NCBI GenBank assembly: GCA_036874045.1
Contig: CM072340.1
Coordinates: 4,107,001 to 4,171,000 of the forward strand
Length of the DNA stretch: 64,000 nt
Direction: 5' to 3'
Source: Cymodocea nodosa
Lineage: Eukaryota > Streptophyta > Magnoliopsida > Alismatales > Cymodoceaceae
Shown here: piece by piece, positions 1 to 11,324 of the stretch
How the letters are laid out: the number at the start of each line of letters is the position of its first letter
Position numbering within the stretch: position 1 is the stretch's first letter
Position numbers and translations under genes: made by a program
The notes under the pieces: model-generated
What the model saw: the letters and a program-made list of their open reading frames with translations, nothing else
Told to the model about the DNA's origin: nothing
Databases searched by the model: none

Positions 1-537
1 AATGAAATACAGAAAAGGATCCGTGTCTATTTCAAGATAATGTAGTTTTTTCTATTTCTACAGATATTTCAATATATTCCTCTTCCCATTTCCATTCATT
101 TAGGTCTTTTATAATCCATATTTGAAATTTCATCAATTCATCCCACCATCTTATCAAACATAAAGTAGGATCATCATATTCATTATACCACATTCCTAAT
201 TAAATTTTGTCATATTCTGCAGATGATGGTTTAGCTATATCACTCGGTATGGGCAATATTTCTATAAAGTCATTATCATAATTGTCTATACTTACTATGT
301 ATAAATCTGATCTTAATGCAACCGATATATCTAACACTAAATATATATATGCATCAAGTATGACATGTATATTGTTAATTAATACTTTATGTCCTAGATA
401 TATCATAGTATTTTTAGTCCAAGATCTATTCAAAAAATTATACACACTTAAGCATAAATCCTCATCCTAATTTCCAGTTGGTCTCCAGTAATACAATTTT
501 TCAGGAATGGTTGAATTTTTATCAAAAAATGTTAAAG
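1..537 (-). pseudogene. F-box-like gene fragment, C-terminal half, of gypsy copy G0
   Basis: Read on the minus strand, this matches the C-terminal half of the F-box-like gene found intact in outline in G1 (12787-15861) and G2 (48053-57111). Shared words include YNFLNRSW, ILPIPSDIAKP and the Trp-rich segment around 100-190. The order is reversed relative to G1, so it belongs to a minus-strand element. It is cut at the left by the window edge and at the right by the G1 insertion. A stop (AAT TAA) at about 197-202 breaks the frame. The F-box motif itself is not in this fragment. Its missing N-terminal part is not found elsewhere in the window. Confidence 0.75.
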
Positions 538-542
538 TTGAC
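538..542. repeat. left target-site base pairs of G1 (TTGAC)
   Basis: The five bases before the first LTR base of G1. In the other F-box copies the same place reads GTCA(A/G)CTTTAA on the gene strand, so the bases are original host sequence. The matching right-hand copy was not found, because the right end of the G1/G2 block has been deleted. Confidence 0.5.
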
Positions 543-893
543 TGTTTAGAATGAAAAAGTGCATATTATTAACGGTTAAATGATGGTTAATTGCATAATA
601 TTTAGCTTATCATATGAGAATTAAGCCATTATGTTATAATTGTACTGTTATATGCTTTAATTGAAGAATCTACTTAATTTTGGGGAATTAATGTCAATTT
701 AGTACATTTCTGAACTATCAGTAAGTTGAAGGTTGTGAAATTCTTAAGTATTCGAATTTTCTGATATTTCGAACAATTATGTGTAACAGACTGAACATGT
801 TGGATAGTTATTTTTAAATTGCCGAACAATTATGTTTTCAAAGAATATTTTATTATTTCCTAAAGTACACGTGTTAAAACCCTAATGCATGAC

Positions 894-1285
894 TTAAGTG
901 AACTTTCGGTGAGTTATCTCTAACTATCCGAAATTGCAGTTGGGCATCAGACAGTTATATGTGTAACCCTTCGAAATCTCTTTTTATTTATAAAATAGTT
1001 GTGGGCACGTGTCATGTTCTAGTAAAGTGACTTAAGTGGACTTTCGGTGAGTTATCTATAACTATCCGAAATGCATTTAAGCATCGGATAGTTAGACCTG
1101 TAACTCTCCAAAATGGGTATTTTATTATTAAACTACTGCTAACACATGCCAAGATTTGGTAGATTTACTTAAGTTATATATCGGTGAGTTAGCTGTAACT
1201 ATCCGAAATGCATCTAAGCATCGGATAATTAAGTTTATAAGTACCCGAAATGCACCTGAGCATTAGATAGTTAAATTTATGCACG
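894..1285 (+). repeat. three imperfect tandem units in the U3 of the G1 LTR
   Basis: Units begin near 894, 1030 and 1163, about 135 bp apart. Each has ACTTAAGT, then CGGTGAGTTA, then TAACTATCCGAAAT, then a reversed half such as GCATCGGATAGTTA, so every unit is also an imperfect inverted repeat. Similar units occur in the G2 3' LTR (59260-59490). Confidence 0.8.
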
Positions 1286-2376
1286 CGTTTTATAGTTAAA
1301 TCAACGAAGAAAGTCCGTTGAGTTATCTGTAACTCCATAGACTATTTATTTTCTAATATGCCATTGTAGCGGTTGCAGAAATAGGACAGTTGGAAGAAAA
1401 ACCACGATTGCATGTATTGCGCAGGGAGAAGAAATCATCACCGTTGATATGAATGAAGGAAATCCAACCGATCATTCAAGCAGAAGCAGTTACTACTAAA
1501 GAAATATAAAAGAAAAGAAGAAAAAGAAGTAGGTGTGATCGATGGACGGTTAGTGTATATAGAGGAGGAGCACCGAGCTTTCTATAGATAGTATCAGTGA
1601 TTCTCCAAAGTATCACACCAACCATCGTTACCACCACCATATCCACCATAATCGCCAACCATTGGAGGTTTGTGAGAATACTTTCTTGATGTCGGGACGA
1701 TTCTGAGCCAAACACAGTGCTTGACAACCATTGTGAGGAGTGATCGCGTCGCGGGAAGGGAAGCCATTTTCACCAAGCGTCGACTCATATTTCAGGTGAT
1801 CGTAAAGCTTTTAGCCTTGGCTTCGGGTTGATGCCTGTATGCTGAAGAGAAGATTATCTTGCAATTCTGGACTCGCGATTCTATAGGGAGAGGAGATAGA
1901 ATTGTAAGTGGTTTAATTTTCAGTGGTGTAATCGCGTTGCAAGTAGTGTTGGAAGTATTTACTGTCGAGTGAGATTACTTTACATTTCACCTTTCACCCA
2001 TTTCCATGTTCATATTAAACCAAAAATACCAAAAACAATTTATCTATGTTTGTATGTTGTATTTGAGTGTTGTATTGTTTGTGTTTTATCGTGATTAATG
2101 TTATCTTTGTCAGTATTGTGATTATTTTATGTTTGTTTTAGTTTTATAGTTTACTGAAATTGGTTCGTTCAAAAGACTTAAAGATTTTAATGGTTACTGT
2201 TTGAATTATCTGAATGTTAGTATTGCTTGATGATAAATCCAATGTTTACTAACATTAAAGAGCTTAATTGATGTTATTTACAGTCTGTGGAATCGCCCAA
2301 TGGTTGGTCGAATTCCTTTGTAAATAGCAGTATTAAAAAAAAAGACAAGCTTATAGAGTTAACTTAAGTCCACGAG

Positions 2377-2462
2377 GTTAGTCCGTTGAGTTAGCTATAA
2401 CTCAATGAACTTTATCCGTTGAGTTAACTGTAATTCAACGGAGAGCTTATTGAATATATAAA
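2377..2462 (+). promoter_or_regulatory. LTR promoter region: CCGTTGAG palindromes plus TATATAAA
   Basis: Alternating TCCGTTGAGTTA and TAACTCAACGGA-type half-sites lie at about 2380-2443, followed by TATATAAA at 2455-2462. The LTR end is some 285 bp further on, a plausible R-U5 length. The solo LTR E keeps the same order in reverse (13775-13825). Promoter function is inferred. Confidence 0.5.
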
Positions 2463-2754
2463 TTTGATTGTTAACAAACGAACAGTTCTCAAATTCTTCA
2501 GCAATTCCCTATGGGATCGACCTGTACTTGCACACTGATACAATAGACATTGTGCACTTACAATTAAAGTACAAATTGGAATTAATATCTAAATTGTATT
2601 AAAGGTTGTTTGTTTACTTCTAAAAGAAAGAATAGACATAAAGATAAATTAACTAAGTAAAAACAGAAGTAACAAATCCAAGCTTTTCTGGTATGTTATT
2701 GGAGATCTAATTAGATATTTTGGTGTAGTGCTGAAAAAACACAAACTAGTTTTA

Positions 2755-2772
2755 TGGCGCCGTTGCTGGGGA
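2755..2772 (+). other. primer binding site of G1, tRNA-Asp type
   Basis: TGGCGCCGTTGCTGGGGA, seven bases after the LTR. It differs by one base from the intact tRNA-Asp-type site in D (19755-19772), which is typical of the Athila/Tat branch of Ty3/gypsy. Confidence 0.88.
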
Positions 2773-2858
2773 ATTGAATTGAATTAATATAAGCAACTAT
2801 TAGAGTTGTTTTGTTTTAATAGCCAGAGAGTTGTGTGTTTTCTTTTGTAATTGAGAAT

Positions 2859-3773
2859 ATGGCATATGCTTATGCTCAAAGATTTCTGAAACCTTTAATT
2901 AGCATATGTGAATTCTGCAATTCTGAAGGACACGACATTTCTGATTGTTTGAAATTGAGACATTTACAGATTGATAGATCCCATGAACAACAAATGAATT
3001 ATCCTCAAAATAATAGAGTCGAGTATGAGAATCCTATAGTTTACCCAACTGATGGTCAGTATAGAATGTGTAATATGATGAGAGACACTGAAGTTTGGGA
3101 TAGCTATGACAGACTGGAGCATAGTATAGAGCAAAATTTGGACAAACTGGAATACTTTGTGTGTCAACAACAAGAAGTCAACCAATTAAACTATAAGGAG
3201 GCATATTCAGAACCTAAACAGGATATAATTTATGAAACTGAAAAAGTCATAAAGAAAATTGATCAAAAATTGAATGCAATGAAATTAGATGATCTGGAAA
3301 CAAAATTAAAAGCATTAGACAAAAATGCAATGAAAATACAAGTTTTACAACAGGACAATGAAAATTATAATGTTATAAACCTGCACAACTTGCAAAATAT
3401 ACAACAAACAGAAAACACAAATGTAAGAGAATTTAAAGAATGCACTTTAAAACTAAAAACAATTGAAGATCATAATTACGAAAATAATATACAAAAACAT
3501 CATAAGAGTAATGAAAATCTAGAAGATGTATGTGTAACATTAAGATCTAGAACTGATATACCACTAAGAACTCAAAATGAAAATGATATGAAGGCGGATA
3601 AGAGTAAAAATCAAAATGATAATGAAAATGTAATAGCTAAAAATCTAGAAATCACTGAAGAACAATTTGAATCTGCTAATGAAGCTAAAAATGATCAAAC
3701 AAATCAAATGAAAGAAAAAGAATCTTTAAAATCAAAATGTTTAGCACCCTATCCTGAAAGATTACAATAAACA
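2859..3773 (+). pseudogene. G1 gag-pol frame, N-terminal part with CCHC zinc knuckle
   Basis: The first ATG (2859, conserved in G2 at 24709) lies 86 bp after the primer site. At 2907-2948 a CCHC zinc knuckle reads CEFCNSEGHDISDC, the nucleic-acid binding motif of retroviral nucleocapsid. A long Lys/Glu/Asn-rich, probably coiled-coil, stretch follows. There is no capsid domain before the knuckle, where Athila elements normally have it; that domain is found at 11325-12596. The frame ends at a TAA (about 3768) which by context was CAA, since the text after it continues in the same frame into the protease. The real product was probably one polyprotein to 7497. Confidence 0.78.
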
Positions 3774-4400
3774 ATACTTGAAAAACAAGAAAAAATCAGA
3801 GAAATTTTTGAAAAAGTACAAGTTAACATTCCTTTGTTAGATCTATTGCATAAAATGCCACCTTGTGCTAAATTTTTGAAGGATTGGTGTACTAAGAAAA
3901 GAGAGCGAAAAGTTCTTAGAAAGGTCTTTTTAGCTGAGCAAAGTAGTTCCCTATTTCTGCCACAAATTCCTAAAAAGTTATCTGATCTTGGAATCCCTAT
4001 TATATCATGCACCATAGGAAACACCATTTTAGAAAGAACCTTAATAGACTTAGGTGCAGGTATAAATATTATGCCAAGTGATATATTTGCATCCTTAGGA
4101 TTAGAAGGCTTAACTCCTACTAGTACGGTTATTCAATTAGCTGATAGAACTATAAGATACCCTAGAGGAAAAATAGAGGATGTCTTAATTAAAATCAAAA
4201 ATTTTATATATCCTATTGATATTGTAATTTTGGATTCCCAATAAATTAAGCATAAAAATAGTGATACATCTTTAATTTTGGGAAGGCCATTTTTAGCAAC
4301 ATCAGGGGCTGTTATAAATTGTAAAACTGGAGTAATGAAGCTAGCATATGGTAATGAGGATACTCAATTAAATATTTTCAAACTAGAAAGGTTTGAGGAA
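3774..4400 (+). pseudogene. G1 aspartic protease region
   Basis: Same frame as the preceding ORF. The segment KVQVNIPLLDLLHKMPPCAK is the typical Athila spacer before protease. The active-site motif is DLGAGINIMP (about 4050-4080), followed by ADRTIRYPRG and, after an in-frame TAA at about 4242 (CAA by comparison with G2), by ILGRPFLATSGAVINC. These are the usual landmarks of an Athila-type retropepsin that would process the polyprotein. Apart from the stops the motifs are complete. Confidence 0.85.
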
Positions 4401-5458
4401 TTAGAAATGTCCTTACATACCATAGACTTTTTAGAGGATGAAGGAGATATGTTAGATGATGTGATTCAAGAAGAATTAAATAGGCAAATCAATTCTGAAA
4501 CTTTAGAGGAAAGTGAAAGCATAGATATAGAAGGAGATCAGGAAGAAATTAATTTAGAAAATGATGATGTTCAATTAGGAGCTCTAGCTTCTGATGGGCA
4601 GCATTTAAAATTAAAACTTTTACCTCCTGAATTAACCTATATATTTCTGGAAGATAAACAAACCTGTCCAATCATTATTGCTTTAGATTTAAAAGAGGAT
4701 CAAATAGCTAAATTAAAAGATGTAGTAAAAAGTTATAAAGAAGCAATAGGATGGACTATGACTGATATAAAAGTGTTAAGTTCAACTTTATGCTGTCACC
4801 ACATATATTTAGAAGAGAATGCTAAACCTGTTAGAATACCTAAGAGGAGATTAAATCCAAACCTTAAAGAAGTAGTCAAGAAGGAAATAGTGAAATGGTT
4901 AGATAATGACATAATTTATCTGATTTCTGATAGCTCGTGGGTTAGCCCAATCCATGTATCTCCCAAGAAATCAAGATTAACAGTTATTAGGAATGAAAGT
5001 CAAGACTTGATACCAACTAGAATTCAATCAGGCTGGAGAGTATGTATAGACTATAGAAAGTTGAATGCTGTGACTAAGAAAGATCATTTTCCCTTACCTT
5101 TTGTAGATCAAATGCTGGAAGGATTAGCAGGGCAAGAATATTTTTGTTTCCTAGATGGGTATTTAGGTTATAATCAAATTCCAGTAGCATTAGAGGATCA
5201 AGAGAAAGCAACTTTCGCATGTCCTAATGAAACTTATGCTTTTAAGAGAATGCCATTCGAATTATGCAATGCGCCAGCTACCTTTCAAAGGTGTATGCAG
5301 GGCATATTTACTAGAATGACTGAAGATTTCTTAGAAATATTTATGGATGATTTTACTGTATATGGCAACTCATATGAAGTTTGTTTAAGCAATTTAGACA
5401 AATATTAAAACGCTGTGTGGAAAAAAATCTGGTTTTAAATTAGGAAAAATATCACTTC
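4401..5458 (+). pseudogene. G1 reverse transcriptase
   Basis: RNA-dependent DNA polymerase region of the polyprotein. Visible landmarks are WVSPIHVSPKK, GWRVCIDYRKLNAVTKKDHF, FCFLDGYLGYNQIPVA (catalytic Asp), FELCNAPATFQRCMQGIF and the active-site box FMDDFTVYG (about 5340-5366), the FMDD form seen in Athila. A 1-bp deletion near 5400 shifts the frame (G2 reads NLDQVLKRC there), and a TGG-to-TAG change follows at about 5440. The enzyme is therefore inactive in this copy. Confidence 0.9.
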
Positions 5459-6205
5459 ATGGTTAAACAAGGAATTGTCTTAGGGCATGTTGTTTCTAAG
5501 AAAGGGTTGGAAGTAGATAAAGCTAAAATAGAAGTAATTTCTAATCTACCAGAACTTAAATCAGTAAAAGATATTACATCATTTCTAAGACATGATGTTT
5601 TTTATAGAAGATTTATTAAAGACTTTAGCAAAATAGCTAGACCTTTAACTAATCTATTAAAAGATGTCCCATTTAACTTTGATAAAAACTGTAAGGAAGC
5701 ATTTTTCAAACTTAAGACTAACTTAATTTCAACTCCTATAATTCAAGCACCTGATTGGAACCATCCATTTGAATTAATGTGCGATGTTTCTGATTTTGCT
5801 ATAGGAGCAGTGTTAGGATAGAAAATAGAAAAATCTCTTAGAGTGATTCATTATGCAAGCAAAACCTCAAATGATGCTCAAGTTAATTACACAACTACTG
5901 AAAAAGAATTATTACCTATTGTGTTTGCCTTAGAAAAGTTTAGATCATATCTGATTGGAGCTAAAGTGATAGTATACACGGATCATTCAGCTTTAAAACA
6001 TCTAATAAAGAAAAAAGAGACTAAACCTAGATTAATTCGATGGATATTATTATTACAAGAATTTGATTTAGAAATTAAAGATAAAAAAGGTTGTGAGAAT
6101 GTAGTAGCAGATCATTTATCAAGATTACAAATAGAAAAATCAAATATTGAAATTAAGGATAATTTTCCTGATGAACAATTAATGACCATCAACACAATGC
6201 CTTAG
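5459..6205 (+). pseudogene. G1 RT connection and RNase H
   Basis: Begins with FMVKQGIVLGHVVSKKGLEV, the end of RT, and [17 protein letters not shown]. RNase H follows with the Asp of ELMCDVSDFAIGAVLG, the Glu of TTTEKELL and the Asp of [10 protein letters not shown], then [11 protein letters not shown], typical for Ty3/gypsy. The role is to degrade the RNA strand of the RNA-DNA hybrid. In-frame stops at 5819-5821 and near 6203 break the frame; it is shifted one base relative to the upstream part because of the deletion near 5400. Confidence 0.88.
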
Positions 6206-7497
6206 TATGCAGACATAGTTAATTACTTAGTAACTGGTTTAACACCTAAGGATTGGAATAGACAGGATAAGAAATTGTTTTTCTCAAGAGTAAAGTATTA
6301 CTATTGGGAAGACCCATACTTATTTAAGAAATGTCCTGATCTGGTTTTTAAGAGGTGTGTTCCAGAAATTGAATATCTAAGCATATTGTCTTTCTGTCAT
6401 GACCAAGCTTGTGGAGGGCATTTTGGTTCAGGGAAAACTGCTGCAAAAATTCTGCAATGTGGGTTTTATTGGCCAACATTATTCAAAGATGCTCATAAAT
6501 ATTTCTTAAGTTGTTTAAGATGTCAACAAATAGGAAGAATATCAAAGAGGAATATGATGCCTCTTAATACTATTGTTGAGGTTGAAATCTTTGATGTGTG
6601 GGGAATAGATTTTATGGGTCCATTTCCTATGTCTAATCAATTTAATTACATATTGTTGGGGGTGGATTATGTATCTAAATGGATAGAAGCTATTCCTACA
6701 AAAACTAATGATAACAAAGTGGTAATACAATTTATAAGAACAAATATATTTGCCAGATTTGGAATACCTAAAGCTATTATCAATGATAGAGGAACTCATA
6801 TTTGTAATAGAAGTTTTGAAGCCTTAATGAAGAAATATGGAGTAAACCACAAAATTGCAACATCATATTATCCGCAAACAAGTGGACAAGTAGAAAGTGC
6901 AAACAAACAAATTAAGTTAATCTTAGAAAAAGTAGTAAATCCTACTAGAATAGATTGGGCTAATAGATTGATAGATGCACTTTGGTCTTATAGAACTGCT
7001 TATAAAACAAGCTTAGGATGTCACCTTTTAGGCTAGTATATGGAAAAAGTTGTCATTTACTTGCTGAAATAGAACATAAAGTTTATTGGGCATTAAAAAT
7101 TCTGAATACTAATTTATATCAAGCTTCTGAAAATAGAAAAATGCAACTAATTGAATTAGAAGAATTTAGAAATGAAGCTTATTCGAAGATTGTAAAAGAA
7201 AAAGAAAAAATTAAATTCTGGCATGATAGAAAAATTATTCCAAAAGGCTTTGAAATAGGACAAGAAGTATATCTTTATATGGCTAGACTCCATAACCATC
7301 CAGAAAAATTAAGATCTAGATGGGGAGGACCTTACATAGTTCGAAATATTTATCCTTATATTGAAATTGAAAATCCTACAAATCAAAATATATTTAAAGT
7401 AAATAGACAAAGACTTAGACCTATTCTGAAAACACCAAAAAGTTCCTTTGGAATTATAGAAGAAGTCAGAGTAGAGGATTACTCGAGCTTTACTTAG
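6206..7497 (+). pseudogene. G1 integrase
   Basis: The HHCC zinc-binding part reads FCHDQACGGHFG and LSCLRCQQIG (about 6395-6535). The catalytic core has Asp in WGIDFMGPFP (codon 6608), Asp in INDRGTH (codon 6785) and Glu in GQVESANKQIK (codon 6893), so the last two are separated by 35 residues: a DD35E core. A 1-bp deletion near 7015 shifts the C-terminal part (7018-7497), which has the GPY/F-like motif RWGGPYIVRNIYPY. No chromodomain is visible, as expected for Athila. Ends DYSSFT and stop, as in G2. Confidence 0.9.
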
Positions 7498-7559
7498 TAA
7501 GAAATCAGTTATTATGTTTATATATAAAAAAATTTATAATAAAAAAAAACACATTAAAA

Positions 7560-7591
<32 letters not shown>

Positions 7592-8115
7592 AATATCAAA
7601 ATCGTTACGGTTCAACCGATCGAATCCATCGATATGATCGGAACATAAAAAAATATGTATATTAATTTTAAGAAAAAATGTTGGTTTTACCGAAACATAG
7701 TATCGGTTCAACTAGAAAAAATATTTAGGTCTGACCGAAACATAGTACCGGTTAAACCGAGAGAAAAAAGAAGAAGAAGTTAAACAGAAAAACTATTATC
7801 TGTAGTATTTTTATTATTATATCTGTTTGTACGGGGAGTCCGTTGAGTTATGTTTAACTCAACGAGCTTACTCCATTGAGTCTTGAGTTACTCAACGAGC
7901 TTATTCCGTTGAGTTAACTATAACTCAACGGAGTACTATAGCTAAGACCGCGAATAAAATAGTAATAGTTGGTTCGAGAAATGACCCGATTACCTACCTA
8001 AACTTAGGGCTTATTTAAACTAAAACCTAAGGTTTTGGGGGCATTATCCGGCAAATCATTTAGAATCTAGAATAGTAGAAATCAGAGCGATTCCGTGTTG
8101 TTGGGTAACTCCACG
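7498..8115 (+). promoter_or_regulatory. spacer between pol and env-like region of G1
   Basis: No coding sequence supported. In order: a poly(A)/TA stretch, short palindrome-like units of the TCGGTTCAACCGA type at 7605-7765, a CCGTTGAGTTA / TAACTCAACGG cluster at 7838-7940, a TATTTAAA box at about 8012-8019, and the start codon of the env-like frame at 8116. The same order is kept in G2 (42523-43258). An internal promoter or RNA structure is suggested by this arrangement but not shown. Confidence 0.45.
7568..7591. repeat. TA microsatellite
   Basis: Roughly 12 TA units. Absent at the matching place in G2, so it expanded in this copy. Confidence 0.9.
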
Positions 8116-10311
8116 ATGAGGAAAATGACGCTTGAATTCTGGGAAGATGCAGTGGACACCGCACAGTTTCTGAAGGAATTTGAAGAATGGCACACGCAGC
8201 AAAAGATCCAGAATACAACAAGAGAGAAAGAGCTACAAAAGGTAGAATCAGAACTCTTTAACTTGAGGAAAGTTTTAGTTGAGTTAGAAATACAAATACC
8301 ACAAATAATGGAGACACGAATCAGAGTAGCAATAGAAATTGCAGTTAGTAAAGAAAGAAGAATCAGGCCAAACAATGAAGTAGCCCTAGAGTTAATTCAA
8401 CGTAAAGCCAGATTGTGGTTTAAGAAACGCATTGCTGGTCAAGGAAGCTAGGCAATATGGGAGTAGCAACGAGCAAGAGAATAGGAAGAATCGACTGCTG
8501 AAAGACCTGTTCTTGAGAAACAACAGTCAGGACCTCCAGTTTAGCTAACAAAAGCGTTGCCACGATTAGCATTTGTTTGGCCGAGAACTGATGAAGAAGA
8601 GAAAGAATTTACTAGCTTCGTCAAAATAGCAAGAGACCAAGGTGATACTCAAGAAATAGCTACGGCTAAGGCACATATTTTATATGATGCCATTAAGAGA
8701 AAAAGGGTCGAAGAAAGGATAAGGGCCCAATACAAAATAAAAGTTGAACAGTATCAAGCAGCAGCTACTGCCAAACCTGCTGCAAAAGGAGATGAAGCTG
8801 GTCCTTTGAGACCAGCAGTTATAGAAAAAGTTAAATAGGAAAAGCCAATACCTATGGCTCGAAGGCTTACAGAGCCTACTTTTGTAGATTTAATTTCAGA
8901 AGATGAAGAGGAAGAATAGGCACAATTAATCAAAAAAAGAAAGGAAAAGAAAAAGTGCCTGAAAATGAGGAAATTAAATCTGAAGTACCAATTTTTACAA
9001 GGCCTGTGGAGCAAATTTTTATAAACCTGCTATCCGATTCTGAGGAGGAGCAGGAGGAGCAAAGACAAGAAGAAAATCAGGTTTAAATTAATCTACAGCC
9101 TGTATAAGAAGAAAAAACAGAAATTAGGGCAGAAACTGAATTTCCCGTGACTCCATCCCAATCTATTACAGAATCAGAAAGAACAGTAACAGAACAGATT
9201 GGTAGTTAGGAGGAAGAAGAAAGAGTAGAAAATGAAGAGAATGAAAGAAGCCATTTGGACAAAAATAATTTCACAGATTCCACTGAAGAGCAAGAAACTC
9301 TTTAGCAATATATGGAAAGAATTCAAGACAAAGTGGAGAGTTCTGCCAGCTCACCACCACAAACAGAAACAGAAATTCAGGAATCTGTAGAAAATATTCA
9401 AATGCAGCCTATGTTAGAGGAAGAGCAAGTACAAACCCCTCTAGAACAACAAAGTCACCTTCCTGACTCGACTGAAACAACAATTTTGAATGAAGTACAT
9501 TTTTGTAGTCAAAAAGCTTATACCAAATACCAAGAAATAAGGGGTTACGATATTATTTACAGTAGACCAGTAAATTAGGATGGAATGCAAGAAATCAAAG
9601 ATCTATTTGAATTCCAAGGTCTACTACAATTCATTTCTCAAGAGAGAGGGCATGCAGTATATGAGAATTTAGTGTCCTATTTTTATGCAAATTTAAGAGA
9701 GAGAAGGAGGATTAATTTCAAAGGTGGAGGAAGCTGATGTACAGATAACACTAGAGCTTCTCCACAACATTTTTGGATTAAAGAATGAAGGAATAAAAAT
9801 TTTGGAAGGTACAACTGCCGTCGAGTAGACTGAACAGGAAATCAAAGATTGTTTAGCTATCAATCCTAATGTACCTTTATTAAACAGATTGAAGCATTTA
9901 AGTGGTAAAGCACACATGATAGCTAACATTCTGATTAAAAATGTCTATCAACGACAGGGTCATGACATAGAATTAAGTTAATTTGTCAAATGGGCCACAT
10001 ATGCAGTTGTAAACAGGATTCAAATAAATTGGTCTACAGTTTTTATCTCCAAGCTGAAAGTAGTAAAGAAAAAATTGTTTTATGGAGATTTTGATTCTAT
10101 TACTGATGGTGGACTATATCGATTTTACTAAATGGACATCAAAAAGGATCAGATCGAGAACCATTTCAGTGAAAGAATACAGAAATTTTGTAGTTGCAAA
10201 GATAGCTGTACCTCTAGAGGCATTACAAGAGCTGTAGAGAGAATTAATCAATTAGAACTTCAATTAGAAAAACTCCAGAAGGAAGTAGATGAACTAAGGA
10301 ATAGTGATTAA
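8116..10311 (+). pseudogene. G1 env-like ORF (putative plant transposon domain type)
   Basis: Starts at ATG 8116, matching ATG 43259 in G2. An N-terminal helical part (FWEDAVDTAQFLKEFEEW to about 8448) is followed by an acidic, Gln/Glu-rich linker with many stops. The C-terminal domain (9497-10311) begins VHFCSQKAYTKYQEIRGYD, then DLFEFQGLLQFI, FGLKNEGIKIL, KAHMIANILIKNVYQRQGHD and VVNRIQINW, ending in a short coiled coil (INQLELQLEKLQKEVDEL). The pattern resembles the putative plant transposon protein domain found in env-like ORFs of large plant retroelements (from memory, not searched). No signal peptide or membrane segment is evident. Function unknown. The same domain occurs in copia elements B and C. 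Confidence 0.68.
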
Positions 10312-11324
10312 ATTGTATTGTTCGTCTACTTATATAATTGTATGAAAATGCACGATGTATTTGTAATGTAAATTGATTCATATTAATGAATATAATTTTT
10401 TAGATGTACTTTTCATACGTGTTTTGGATGTGAAATGAATGGAATTTATTGAATATTACATAATTTGTGGAACTTTATGAATGAATATGTAACAGATTTA
10501 CAATTTGCTGAATGACAAGATAAATGCTTAAAAATTTCTACATGTTGCAAGGAAAAATGTAAATTCTGCATAATATAAAATGACCTACAAGTTAAATCTT
10601 TATATAATGTTCAGATTTAAATGAATTTTGATTAGAATGATGCATTAATGACATAGATTTAACTTTATTTCAGTTAGCAGAATGAAAAAAAAAAAAGTAG
10701 AGAGAAATTTACGAGAGTAAACTTAGAAGTTGCTAAGTGTTAACTCAACAAAGTAAGTTCGTTGAGTTAACTGTAACTCCACGAGGTCAGTAATATAATA
10801 TAAGGTCACTCCGTTGAGTTATCTGTTACTCAACGAAGTTAGTTCGTGGAGTTAGTAATAGTAACTGACTATGTTCCGTTGAGTTATCTGTAACTCAACA
10901 AGGTTAGTTCGTGGATTAAGCAGAATGGTTATTCTTTTAACCAAGAATGAAACTTCGTCAGTTTAGCGGTTACCAAAATTTAAAATTAATAGTGGTACAC
11001 GTACCTATAAAAACAGGAACCACGATGCACGTTGCAAGACACGTTCTTGCAACGAGATTTATTCACTTTATGGATGCACATTATATATATAAATCAGAAT
11101 GTTATTTACGAGTTACTAGCACTTTTAAAAGAAAGGAGAATGCTTTGGAGGAACTGAAAGGTGAAGCAGTTGATTCAACTTCATCCGACAATAAATATTT
11201 ATTGAATGGAAAGCTTCAAACTGGTATGTAATTAATCTTCTGCTATTTATTTATGAGCACATAGACTCGTTCTCTAAGCACTAAGCGATTAGTAAGAACA
11301 CCTACCTAGGAATTTTCATTGCAG
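10312..11324 (+). promoter_or_regulatory. spacer between env-like and gag regions of G1
   Basis: No conserved coding. It contains four or five CCGTTGAGTTA / TAACTCAACGA-type sites at 10743-10910 and a TATATATAAAT box at 11085-11095. A candidate intron (GTATGT at 11224, TTTTCATTGCAG ending 11324) sits just before the gag frame. The small ORF at 10947-11231 is broken by an early stop in G2 and is probably leader. Confidence 0.42.

Larger units (their letters stand above)
543..2747 (+). repeat. 5' LTR of G1
   Basis: Starts TGTTTAGAATG, the same start as the LTR at 58936 and the reverse of the end of solo LTR E at 15455. Ends at CAAACT before the primer site; E ends in CAAACA, so the last base appears changed here and in G2. 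About 2205 bp. It holds three imperfect copies of a TAACTATCCGAAATGCAT-containing unit (894-1285), a GC-richer middle (about 1560-1800), a CCGTTGAGTTA palindrome cluster (2377-2443) with a TATA-like box at 2455, and an Athila-like U5 (CCTATGGGATCGACC, then CTTGCAC) at about 2508-2560. Confidence 0.88.

Noticed and set aside
8116..10311. True retroviral envelope protein
   Set aside because: No signal peptide, furin-like site or transmembrane segment is evident in either the gypsy or copia version; called env-like by position only.
10947..11231. 94-residue ORF before gag in G1
   Set aside because: The matching place in G2 has a stop after nine codons and the ORF does not join gag in phase across the candidate intron; likely leader.
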